A stretch of 64,000 nucleotides of DNA, taken from Heliopora coerulea. Lineage: Eukaryota; Cnidaria; Anthozoa; Scleralcyonacea; Helioporidae. The stretch lies in the NCBI GenBank assembly GCA_030142905.1, contig JASJOG010000065.1, positions 643,501 through 707,500 of the forward strand, read 5' to 3'. A program made the position numbers and the translations under genes. Of this stretch, positions 53,985 through 64,000 are shown piece by piece. How positions within the stretch are numbered: the first letter of the stretch is position 1; each line of letters starts with the position of its first letter. Below the pieces are notes generated by a model. The model was not told the DNA's origin. It was given only the letters and a program-made list of their open reading frames with translations, and did no database searches.

Positions 53985-55257
53985 CTAAAACAATGAAACA
54001 AAAGTCCTGCAGTTCACTGTTTAATAATTCAAAGTCTTGTCAAAGTCTTATCTAAGGCCTAGTACAAACATCAAACTTTTCATGGGCCGAATCAAATGCA
54101 TATCGGTTTGAATAAAAGATCTTGCTCATTAACATTAGATTCGGCAATGAGAAGTTCCACATTTGAACTGGACCTAACAAAGACTAGGAATTTATGTTGA
54201 AGAGGCCTTCAAGGTACAAAAATATTTTAATTTATGGCAGTTAACATTCAAATGATATGACTGAGTGATTTGGCAAAAGGTTTCTATTGGCTGATCGCTT
54301 CAGTATTCATAAGCTCTATAATTCTAAAGAGTTTAGCCACTATGAAAGTGCATATATCAGTAAAAACGAGCACAAAAACATGGAACAAAGACTTTAGTAA
54401 ACTGAAAACCAGCGGAGATCTCAGGCGTAGAATAAACAGTTGTTCCCAACAGATGTTACGGAATAAAGTCGTGACAAAGTTGAATTTATTTAAGGATTAT
54501 TTATCAAAGAATATGAACTAACACACCTCGTTGCTGCCTGTAAGACCAAGGCGAGATGATTAGGTAGGTTTACATCAAACGTATGCATGACTAACGGCTT
54601 GTCAAGAAATATTAGGGCATATTTATTCCAAAAATAAGAAGGACAGCCATTAAGAATGAACTTTTCCTAAATTGAACAACTTCCAAGTTTACATACGTCG
54701 AACAGATCCTGAAAAACGATCAACAACGGCTAAAATTGATCCTTTCTTATACGTTAGAGGGATATAAGTATTGAAATCAGTAAACAGTCTAACAAAGAGT
54801 TATGGTAGTGTTTGATTTGTGTCCTTCTTAGGCCAGTACTTCCTTCGATTGTTTTACAGAAATAGCTAAATTTTTATTCCCGATTATTTCACTGATGTCT
54901 AAGTGTTTATACATCTTAAGCAATAAATTTTCTTTGGTTTACGAATTACTTTCAATTTCTAATCTGATGATCTCATAATCCGCACTTTCGATTATAAATC
55001 TGTATTAAATTCCTTCGGACATCTAGAAATGAAATCGCCATGTCTGTTTCAACTTAAAAACCATGACCAGCAGACAACTTTACAAACTCCCTTACGGAGT
55101 TTGTTTTGTTTCATACTGTTTGAGCTTCATATGTAAACTTCGTTTGAGAGTTGTTGGTTTAAAAAGTAAACGAATTAATCCATATGATCAGTTGACGAGA
55201 TAACAAAAAACAGTCGTAAACATCAACAATTGACGAACTAGTCGGATATCGAAACTT
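53985..55257. other. TROAP-like intron sequence
   Basis: Nothing recognised. Confidence 0.4.
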
Positions 55258-55565
55258 AGCATATACCTCGCAGGTGGATAGTGTTTTTTGCGCAACCTGA
55301 TTGACTCATCTATCTCGGAATATCCTGCGCTATTCACCTCCGAGCAAAACAAGACGGCGTCACGTTTTGTTTCTGGTGCGGAAGAACTTTTTTTAATAAA
55401 AAAAGTCGCCGTGGAAAACTAATCCAAAAAAGCTACGAAATTTGGCAATAACTTACTAAAAGATATGTATTTCTTTTTACTTTTAAGCGATAAATGCACT
55501 CACTATGTGTTCACAAAGTTTTGTTTACAAATCAATCCACCACTATCGGTGAATAATTGTTGATT
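55258..55565 (+). mobile_element. MITE family D, copy 3 (internally deleted)
   Basis: Starts AGCATATACCTCGCAGGTGG and ends GGTGAATAATTGTT. It is shorter than 39808-40285 and lacks the second ATTCACC hairpin. Confidence 0.7.
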
Positions 55566-56459
55566 AATGATAAAAATCCAAGCCCAGAAAGTGTGCGAAA
55601 ACAGCCATATACCATAGAAAATTTAAAGCTTATTTAATACCAAAGTCTTGCTACCTCATCAGGGTGTAAGAGATATATGAACTGAGTTTGTACTACATGA
55701 AAATCATGCACGGAAAATTAAAAATTACCGTGTAAAATTACAAATAATTCGAAGTTAAAAATAACCGTATAAATTTAAGGGAGTAATTCAACACATGAAA
55801 AGTGAGTGAGAAGTTATGGTGGCGCTATTCGATGGTGTAAGTTGGCTTAATTTAAAGGAGTTCGAAATAATTTGACAAAGAGCTTAAGATAAAGGAATCG
55901 CTAAGAAGGGTAACAGTGTCGCGATGGTGATGTAAAAAAGAGCGGCCGTTTAACCCTTTCATGCATGCGGCTGTCGTACAACTGCAAATTACAACAAAAG
56001 ACAAAATGAAAGAGCAAAGCGAAAAATAGAAAGAAGACAAAGAACAATGAAAGGGTTAACTTCTTTCCAGTCATACTCGGTATTCATATGCAGTCTGAGA
56101 TTCGCGTGTGTAAATGTCGGCATGTTTTGCCCATATACAGTGCGTTACAGCACTAATGCTTAGCTAAAAGCTCAACATGAGATCTCAGACCAAAGGGAAC
56201 GCGGTCTTTAAAAGGACAGAAGTTGGAGAGGCGAAAAGTCCCGCAAAAAATAAAGCGACTATTAATTAGTCGAGATGCGAAAGAAGTTTTTTAAGTTCAG
56301 TTCTGAATTTGTAAATAGTGGAAACCAGTGAAGAGAAGTGAAATATGTACTTGGGTGCATTCCTAGAACAACTTACCTGGAGATGACAAGATTTTATGTA
56401 AGTTTTAACGAATGACACTGACTAGAAATTTATCTGGGAAGCTGTTCTTTTCAGCAACA

Positions 56460-57460
56460 CTTATAGTTTGGTTATGTTAGAATGGATGGACAGGTAGGAA
56501 GAACAAAGGTTGATGTATAGGGATAAGAGTGAAACCATAAAATCTTTTTTGTAAACAAGTGGAATAAAACTATCGAAGTTGGTGAAAGCAATGAATCTAG
56601 GCTGAATAACTCATGAGTGAGTTGAACACTGGGATGCTTCGTGTTAAGACAGTCGAGAAATAATATGGTCACGGGAGTGCAACAGGTAAAAACAGTCACC
56701 TACCTAACGACGGTAAAACAAGTGTTCAAAACTCCAAGACAATTATCCAAGCCAGAGACTTAATAGATAGAAAGAGAATGTCAGCAAACGGTGAGCCCAA
56801 GGGCGAGGCTATTGTTACGCATTCAGTCTGCTCTAAGAGTTGGCCATAAAGTCCATGAGCTCACATTCACAGGTTTGTTCACCAAGTTCGAAAATTTTAT
56901 TCCGTTCGTTTACAAAACAGGTCCCAAATTTCACTTTTATCCCGATACTTCAACCTTCGTTATTTCTACGAGTCCTTCCATTCTGAAACAACCAAACAAA
57001 AAGCGTTTTTAAGAAAGAACGGTTATCCAGATAAATCTCGAGTATTTGGGCTAACTGATGGCACGGCCATGGTTCCATTGACTGCTAACATTCTTCTTTC
57101 CTTCCATGAAGCCTCTTAGTTGGACAATTGTGCCAGAGCTATTAAGCCCTTGTTCTATCGAATTACGTGGACGATTGTTTTCTTTTGTTCCGCTACCGTG
57201 ATCCAATTCTACGGTTTCGTAACAATCTCAACTCGAAGCATTTAAATATTCAATTCACTCACGACATTCGAACATCGAACAGTCCGTCTTTTTTTAATAA
57301 TACCATAACTTGTTCCAGTTCACATGCTAACATTTACGGCTGTGGTTGCCAAATTCGAGTGTTTCATTCCATTCGTTTACAAAAAAGGTCTTAGAGTTTC
57401 ACTCTTGTCTCGATACCTTAAGCTTTGGTCTTCCCACGTGTTCTTTCATTCTAAAATAGC
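56460..57460. repeat. three diverged copies of a ~150-bp unit
   Basis: Minus 56470-56610, plus 56866-57000 and plus 57320-57460 each contain TTCGA(A/G)T/ATTTTATTCC, (C/T)TTGTTTACAAAA, GGTTTCACTCTTATCCC-like and a CCATTCTAA(A/C) end. The first copy is inverted against the other two. Open frames over them encode similar FIPFVYK-type peptides, but this follows from shared ancestry and gives no evidence of a protein. Confidence 0.6.
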
Positions 57461-57712
57461 TGAACTAAAAGTGTTTCTGATAAGAGAGGCTTTCCAGACA
57501 CATTCCTTGACAGCGACATTCGTTTACACTTAAAGTCTCCTTACCTCTCGATAAGACGCAATAGGCACCTAAGTACCTACTTCTCTTCCCTACACTGGTT
57601 TCCACTGTTTACAAATTCAGACGTTGGGGGAAGAACAGTTATCGAGACATATTGCTAGACAGCGTCATTCATTTACTCTTTGATAGAATTTTACAAAAAA
57701 AAAGAAACTTAC

Positions 57713-57738
57713 CGGTCAATTGAATTTTGATTGGAACT
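57713..57738 (-). CDS. TROAP: possible TROAP-like microexon
   Basis: 26 nt between a GAACTAG acceptor and a GTAAGTTT donor would encode VPIKIQLT and supply the first base of the Asp codon opening the next exon (DLLDFKPDKAAL). The phase fits and a strong donor is present, but the exon is tiny and the acceptor's pyrimidine tract is weak. Confidence 0.3.
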
Positions 57739-57919
57739 CTAGTTCATCATCAACGAAGACGATGGGGTCACAAATGACGCAAGCGTATGCTTACTAACCA
57801 GTTTCGTTGAAAATACGGGCGACAGAGGTACCAGGCGGGAATCGTAAACGAAGAAGAAATAATAAAGTCCAACAAAAAACACGCAAAATAGGCATATTTA
57901 AAGGTTTATAGTATAATTC

Positions 57920-57951
57920 TAACGTTTCGTTGCTGCACGCGACATCCTCAG
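57920..57951 (-). other. CTGARGATG-hairpin-GAAAC motif, copy 3
   Basis: Minus strand: CTGAGGATGTCGCGTGCAGC then AACGAAACGTT. It lies in the left arm of the long inverted repeat. Confidence 0.6.
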
Positions 57952-58448
57952 AGAATGAATAACTTATATTACAAGGTGATAAATGTTATAGTGATTATGC
58001 TACATATGTATTAACGAGATATTGGCATACGAACGGAAGTGGGAAAGACAAAAGGGAACAGCAGACTGAGATGTAGTGAAAATGTCAAGAAATGAAAAGT
58101 CTTAAAATAAAGAAAGTGGAAAAGAGCCCATGTTGGCATTAAGCGATGGATTGAGTTTGCGGATAAGAAGACTTTCTCTGACGAGAAGTTCAGAGTTGAA
58201 GGAAGAAGTTTCTCGTCAGAGAAATTCTTCTTATCCGCAAACTCAATCCATCGCTTAATGCCAACATGGGCTCTTTTCCACTTTCTTTATTTTAAGACTT
58301 TTTGTTTCTTGACATTTTCACTACATCTCAGTCTGCTGTTTCCTTTTGTCTTTCCCACTTCCGTTCTTACGCCAATATCTCGTTAATACATATCATGTAG
58401 TATAACCACTATAATATTTATCACCTTGTAATGTAACTTATTCATTCT

Positions 58449-58481
58449 CTGAGGATGTTGCGTGCAGCAACGAAACGTTAG
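58449..58481 (+). other. CTGARGATG-hairpin-GAAAC motif, copy 4
   Basis: CTGAGGATGTTGCGTGCAGC then AACGAAACGTT. One C-to-T change against the left-arm copy turns GTC into GTT, which restores pairing of GTT with AAC. Confidence 0.6.
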
Positions 58482-58740
58482 AATTATACTATAAACCTTT
58501 AAATATACATATTTTGCGTGTTTTTTGTTGGGATTTATTATTTCTTTTTCCAGTTTGTTGCTTTTTTTTTAAATGAATGATTATCGAATATATTAGGAAC
58601 AAAGGATGTAGATACATTGGTTAGAAGCACTGAAAGGAAATATTGGAAAAAGATTGTTGGTGAACCTATCAAAACACCGAGAGATCTATTGAAAATAGAG
58701 TGGCAATTTTTTACTGAAAAAAGGATAAACTTGACAAACT

Positions 58741-58976
58741 GCAGTAGAACCCTGCTAACTCAAATCATCGGAGTGGGCGTTGAATTTTAAGTATCCTGTT
58801 AATTTATAAGATATTGTGGTTTTCTGATTCGTCCACTATTACGAGTCGTTTTGGTACAGTCAGTTAAGAATATTTTAATTTTTGTTCATTGATAGAGTTG
58901 ATTGTGCTGTCCTGAATACTTATATTACCATACTGCAATGTCTGCCACCAAATTCGAGTTAGCGAGGTTCTACTGT
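58741..58976 (-). mobile_element. pogo/Tc1-like MITE, copy 1
   Basis: Termini CAGTAGAACCCTGCTAACTC and the inverse of CAGTAGAACCTCGCTAACTC. CAGTAGAACCTCGCTAACTCGAA-type ends with TA targets mark Tigger/pogo-related MITEs. The inside (TACAGTCAGTTAAGAATATT, ATTGATAGAGTTGATTGTG) is the inverse of 59540-59791. Confidence 0.75.
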
Positions 58977-59002
58977 AGTTAAAAGTGAATAGCATTGCGA
59001 AA

Positions 59003-59793
59003 TACAGGAGAACCTCGCTAACTCGAACTCTCCACTAACTCGAACAGAATTCAATTTCCCTTGGATGTGATCCCATTCTCCTGAACACTTACCAACATAT
59101 AACTCGAACTCGGTTAATTCGAACTCCTCGCTAACTCAAACCTAATTTTACACTCTCTTGGTTCAAATTTACCCCGTTAGTTCGAACTCTGTTTTGAAAA
59201 CGTCGGTCGGTAAACATGAAAGTGTCAGGATGGAGCTGTTTGGCTAGTCGGAATCTTGAATCTTCACTGATAATCACGTGACAATGCATGGAAACGTAAT
59301 TGACGCCCAGGAAAGACCTTTCCAGAGTGATTATCCGCGGTGAATATTGCTCAACGATTTTTAACATGTCCCACAAATTAGTCGTGAGTAGCCCGTAATA
59401 ACAGGTCTACTTTTCCCAGTTTATTTCGTAGGCATCTCACAAATTTGTACAGCCATGTCTATAAGAGCTAAACATTTACTGAACGTGTACATGTATTCTG
59501 GAATAGTCATTCATTTTAGACAGTTGTTCAACTCCACAGTGGCATACATTACAGTATGGTAATATAAGTATTCAGGAAACACAATCAACTCTATCCATGA
59601 AGAAAATTAAAATATTCTTAACTGACTGTACCAAAATGATTCGCAATAGGGGATGAGTCATAAATCCACAATACCTTATTAATTGTTAACAGTATACTTG
59701 AAATTCAACGTCCACCCTGATAACTCCAATCTCCGCTAACTCGAACTATTTCTCATTACTCTTGGTGGTTCGAGTTAGCGAGGTTCTGCTGTA
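59003..59793 (+). mobile_element. pogo/Tc1-like element, copy 2, TA flanks
   Basis: The element 59005-59791 begins CAGGAGAACCTCGCTAACTC and ends with the inverse of CAGCAGAACCTCGCTAACTC; TA lies on both sides. Near each end AACTCGAACT words are repeated. No transposase is evident. Confidence 0.78.
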
Positions 59794-60249
59794 GGCAAAT
59801 ATTTATGTTTCGTGAAGATTTTGGTGAAGATTTAATATCGAGACCGGCCATTATGAGGTTATCAGATGAAAAATTTAAATTAACTCATTAACAAAAGAAA
59901 ACATGTCGCTTAACATTTAACTTCTGGAAGATGTTGGTCAGAGAATCGAAGTGATAATTTAGCTGTCTTGTAAGACTGACTGCCCATGAAAGAGAGTATT
60001 AGCCTAGGAAGAAAGAAATTAAACGCCACATGCAGCAGCTCCTTTGTGACATCTGTAAATCAAAAACTGACATTCGCAGAACTCTTTACTACTTTCCAGA
60101 TTTTTCCCTCCACATCATAGAAAAGAATTTTAGCTCCAATTAACCTGAAATGAGCGAACAAGCTTTCGAAAAAATGATTGTTCAAAATAGGTCGAGGAAA
60201 TAAATTATGTATGGTTTTCATGTAATAAAAAGCTCTGTCAGTTGTTTGT

Positions 60250-60960
60250 TTTATCACTCAAGGGTGTGCAACGTTTGTGCTCATTGACCCTTTCGTTCAC
60301 GTTTCAGTCGATTTCTCCGATGTAGATGGCTGGGCGTCTGCACATTGTATCCTGTTGCCGGCTCCTTTACTGCGTTAAGGTTTTGTGGGGTCTTTCATTA
60401 CCGTTAAAACATTGCGTAAAATAATTGCAGGTTTGTGTGCGACGTGAATGTTGTAAGGCCGAAAGGACGGAAGCAACAGCTACCATTTCTTTCTCTACCG
60501 TGGAAGTTAGATTAACTACTTTTAGGTGCTAGTTTATTAAGTTCTCAACGAAAGTGTCCCAGAAGGTATTCCTTCTCAAAATTTCTTTTAAATGGTGAAG
60601 TTCTCTATGAACGGCATCTGTCGTATTGCAGACAATTCGAGTTCTTTTCTTCCGTTCACAAACAGACTCATGTGAAGCTGGATGGTAGGATGAGTAGTAT
60701 AGAAGTTGGTTTTTTGTAGACCTCTGTTTGGAGTTTACTGTCCTTTCCTATTACAAAGCAATCCAGAGAGGTAAGTTTCCGTTTTTTCTAGCTTCAAAAG
60801 TGAACGATATGCTGGTGTTGTGCTTGTTCAGACGATCAATGAGCTCCTTCTGTCGGTCTTTAGCTATAGCTTTGTCATCCGTATCATAGAACAACAAATT
60901 TGGTGATTTTTGGGAAGCTGACAATGCTTGTTCTTCTATGCGTTGCACGACAATCTCTAC
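60250..60960 (-). pseudogene. second Penelope-like element relic
   Basis: The minus strand reads IEEQALSASQKSPNLLFYDT and then LNKHNTSISFTFEARKNGNL, a decayed YVDD region and the strand after it. Next come EVYKKPT, YHPASHESVCERKKRTRIVC and HRELHHLKEILRRNTFW, then, after a 180-bp gap, IQCADA and YIGEI...NVNERV, a GIY-YIG start. At least three frame changes. The catalytic Tyr-Val-Asp-Asp has become Tyr-Asp-Thr-Asp-Asp. Confidence 0.75.
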
Positions 60961-61146
60961 CGCTATTGCTTATACAACAAAACGCTTTGTAGTACTGGGA
61001 AACGGTTGATAAAATGTTCCTTGCAGTGGAAAAATGTGTATTTTAGGCATAGCTTGTGTAGGTGAATAATTTCTTCTTTTGGAATGGGAAGAGTATCGTC
61101 GTATTTGGTCAGTTCATCATCTAGCTAACTGCCAATAGAATATGTT

Positions 61147-61178
61147 GACATGTTTGGGCAAGCTTATGCCATCTTCAG
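61147..61178 (-). other. CTGARGATG-hairpin-GAAAC motif, copy 5
   Basis: Minus strand: CTGAAGATGGCATAAGCTTG, CCC and AAACATGTC. Here GAAAC is changed to CAAAC. It lies about 190 bp upstream of the Penelope relic on the same strand. Confidence 0.55.
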
Positions 61179-61814
61179 TGCAGCGAATAAATTGTCAAAA
61201 AACTAATTTACAATCAGTGTATATGTAGTTAGAATATACTAATTGGAATTACAGAGTTATGAGCCATCTGATGAAAATTGCTAAGTGTGATAAATAGGGC
61301 ATAGAATCAGATTAATTACAGTGCGATAGACTATAGTTAACGTAATGTGTGGCTGCGGTCCGACAAAAGAGAGGAGTAAATGCTGAGAGGACTACAAGCT
61401 AAAGATAGTGTTTAAGCGTTGGACTTGCACCTTAAATTCCGAATCAGTTTTGGTAATGAGCAAATCCTTAATCTTGAGTGAAAATGCAGATTTAGCGGAA
61501 TCTAAAATATGACGAAAGATAGGCGAGTTTCTCTTGGTTGAAACGTATTTCTTTATTCTAATGGTCGGATGACGAGTAGTTTCACTAATATGACGAGAAT
61601 TACATCCTCAATTCCGAGCTGGGTGACCAGGGTTAGATTCTCAGGTCGGACCAATACACAAGGTCTGAAAATAATTGAGGAGAAAGGGTTGCCTTTGCAT
61701 CAACATCAGCAAATACGCTAGGACTTTCGCGTCTTCTCGGATAACCAAGTTAAATCGTAGGTCCTTGGATCCCCAGTAACTGGGCTTCTTGCCTCTTGAG
61801 GTAATCCGTTCACG

Positions 61815-62182
61815 TTAGGGGGTGTTTAGATGGAGGCGAGCCAGCCCTCTTGGTAGGGGTAGCCCTACTAAGAGGGCTGAATTTTACTCATGATTTCACC
61901 TTGCTTTACATGGGGATTTTCTGGCCCTTCTAGCAGGGCTGAATCTAGAACGCATGCGTAATATGAGGGCCAGTCCTTGTTAGTGTGTTTACATGGGAAA
62001 TTTCCAGCTTTCCAAGGCAAGATCTTGCGTAGTCAATGACAAGACCTCACTAAGGAGGGTTGGCCCTCTTCTCATGTAAACAAAAACAAAATTTACAACA
62101 GAATTCACAGGAGGCGACATCTCGGCAAAAACGGCCAACTGTACGAGGAGGGCTGGCTCGCTTCCATGTAAACACCACCTTA
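61815..62182. mobile_element. PIF/Harbinger MITE, 362 bp, TTA duplication
   Basis: The element 61818-62179 begins GGGGGTGTTTAGATGGAGGC and ends with the inverse of GGTGGTGTTTACATGGAAGC; both continue GAGCCAGCCCTC. TTA flanks both ends (61815-61817, 62180-62182). AGGGCTG/CAGCCCT words and TTTACATGG are repeated inside. Confidence 0.85.
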
Positions 62183-64000
62183 GAGTGAGAAAGCCGAATA
62201 AATCAAATCAAAAAAATTGATGAACCACGTGGGACTTATATTGACTAGTAATCGGATCCTTAAAACAGAAAAGGTTCTTTATTTTGTAAGATTGAAAAGA
62301 CAAGTTTAATTTCTGGGTATGTACAAAGTTGTCAAGCAATACTTTTGAATTAGCATTGTGTGAGGTGGAGCATGCTAACGCATATATGGAAGTTTAAAAC
62401 AGCGAGTTTTCCATAGGCCCTTAGCAGTCTATGGATTTGGTTTATTGGACATGGCAAAATTGTAATAGTTTTTTTAATGTTTGGTTGATTACATGAAAAG
62501 GAAAAGACTTGCGTGTAAGAGTATGAATGATTTTAGCTAAGTCATTCTCGTGTCCAATTTCGGTGTCGTTTATTATGCGGCTCCTGTCATTTAGAGCCCT
62601 TATTAACCATGCTTTTATAAACGAGAGGTGCGAAACCGAAAAAATTCACGAACAGGCCCGTCTAGGTTTTCCTACGAAAAATGGACGTGCTTACGTGTGT
62701 TCGACGTTTTCGTGCGTAACTCATCTAAAGAAGGGCAGTTTCCCATCTTCATATTTTTCTAAAGTGAAAGTAATTGGACTCCAGTTGACAGGACCTGAGA
62801 AATAAATAACACAGAAATTGGATTTAAGAATGGCTTCAGTAAACTTATTCGTACTCTTTAACGCAACTCATTTCCTTTTTAGTGGTCAACCAAGCAATCA
62901 AAAAACTGTATTATAACACTGCCACATTTAACAAACCAATTCTATTAAAGAGGACACACAGAAAACTCGCTGTTTTAAGCTTTAATACACTTGGTTTTCA
63001 CTCTAAACTCTCAAAACACCAACTGAAAAGACTTGTGTAACGGTTTTGCTCAGCCTTAAAAATCAGAATTGTGTTTTCTCTTACAAAATATAGAACCTTT
63101 TCTGTTTTAAGAATCTGATTCCACGTGAATTCAATTCCTTGTGGTTTATGAATTTACTATAGTGCAGGATGTATATTTTTGGCAGATACTCGAATAACCA
63201 AGGGCATGGCAACCGTGTTGGTGCACCTAACAAAAGAAGATAATCAAAATTTTTTGTTAAGGAACACCCACATGGCAGCTAACACGTCAAGTGACAATGC
63301 TCAATATTGGTAAAACTATTCGTAAGCTAACCACAAGAACAAGGGAATTCATTTCAACCGACAAAAATTCGCATATGTTTCGGCACCTCCAGAAATCACC
63401 AATAGCTGTAAAAAATAACTGCTGTTCACCCTGGTTAACAATAATAATTACATTCCGTTAAATCTGCGTTTTCACTCAAAATGAAAGAAGTCTTACACAT
63501 TGCAAAAACTAATCAGGAACTGCCACGTGTAAGTCCATCACTTAAGCAGAGTATTTATCATACAGTCCTTTTCACAGCTTTCCCTCACCGCTTTAGTCTG
63601 AGCCTCGACCACAAATAACCAGATTCTATGACAATGTAATTAGTCAGATTCGCCACCCCATTTATCACATTCAGCAACTTTCCTTAGATGACTCACAACT
63701 CCGTAATTCCAATTAGCATATCCTAATTATGTGTACACTGGCATACGCTTGCCCAGACATGTCAACAAGTAATAAACTCGTCGTTTACTTGAACTTTGTA
63801 ATTACTTTGGTGATTCAGGATACATGGAGAGTAATGCTTCGTAAACAGCGACATTACATCAGAAGATATCAGCTCATGCTTTCATCATTAATCTTGTTGA
63901 TAAATTTTTCAGTGCTGCGTATGCGTGTTTTGAGTGACGAGGAAAGGGGGCTGAGGACGCTTGCTAAGTATTTTGAGAGTTCTAAGTAGAAGAGGTGCAA
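62183..64000. other. right edge, nothing recognised
   Basis: Several open frames of 60-90 codons on the plus strand, without recognisable motifs. TROAP-like 5' exons may lie here or beyond, but I could not identify one. Confidence 0.4.

Larger units (their letters stand above)
57852..58546. mobile_element. long inverted repeat, 337-bp arms, of Penelope-like 3' ends
   Basis: Left arm 57852-58188 and right arm 58209-58546 are near-identical reverse complements around a ~20-bp spacer. The right arm read forward, and the left arm read backward, start with a short coding-like end (LLIRK, LNPSLNANMGSFP), like the C-terminal tail of Penelope-type endonuclease frames, then a 3' region with the CTGAGGATG...AACGAAACGTT motif and an AATATACATATTTTGCGTG end. 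It is thus two element 3' ends in 5'-to-5' orientation. Confidence 0.82.

Overview
The window is nuclear DNA of an animal, most likely a cnidarian (anthozoan or coral type). Conserved animal protein is split into short exons (26 to 1098 bases) with GT/AG introns of up to 9 kb. The introns and spacers are filled with decayed transposons typical of cnidarians: Penelope-like elements, CR1-like LINEs, hAT, PIF/Harbinger and pogo-like MITEs, tRNA-derived SINEs, and a YqaJ/SWIM/PHD/Ulp1 composite. I see no operons, rRNA, CRISPR arrays or bacterial signals. The species assignment is inference.

Two cellular genes can be read, both on the minus strand. (1) Positions 26159 down to 903 hold the 5' half of DDX23 (PRP28), the DEAD-box helicase of the U5 snRNP. 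Ten exons join in phase: an Arg/Asp/Lys-rich N-terminus, a coiled linker, and the conserved block just before the Q motif. The helicase core lies past the left edge of the window. (2) Positions 53984 down to 43741 hold four in-phase exons, with a possible fifth at 57713-57738, of a protein I assign to the tastin/TROAP family of spindle-associated proteins. Its last exon and its start were not found.

Layout. 1-26.2 kb: DDX23, with its introns holding a SINE foldback, TIR elements, two LINE fragments in 3'-to-3' orientation, a palindrome-rich repeat, a polyglutamine-like CAN repeat, a foldback element with an 8-bp target duplication, a SINE, and a short DNA transposon. 26.2-28.7 kb: DDX23 upstream region. 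28.7-31.4 kb: a broken Penelope-like element. 31.9-33.3 kb: a family B DNA polymerase C-terminus cut by tRNA-like repeats. 33.4-34.2 kb: an array of AACTGGTT-like motifs. 34.4-37.8 kb: the broken SWIM-YqaJ-PHD-PHD-Ulp1 composite. 38.1-39.2 kb: a BED/hAT transposase relic. 39.8-43.4 kb: MITEs and a TIR element. 43.7-57.7 kb: the TROAP-like gene with MITE-laden introns. 57.8-61.2 kb: a 337-bp-arm inverted repeat made of Penelope 3' ends, paired pogo-like MITEs, and a second Penelope relic. 61.8-62.2 kb: a Harbinger MITE with a TTA duplication. 62.2-64 kb: nothing recognised.

The two cellular genes belong to different pathways (splicing; mitotic spindle). All transposon coding regions I could read are broken by stops, frameshifts or truncation. 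The most unusual items are the YqaJ/Ulp1 composite, the long inverted repeat, and a recurring CTGARGATG-hairpin-GAAAC motif at five places.
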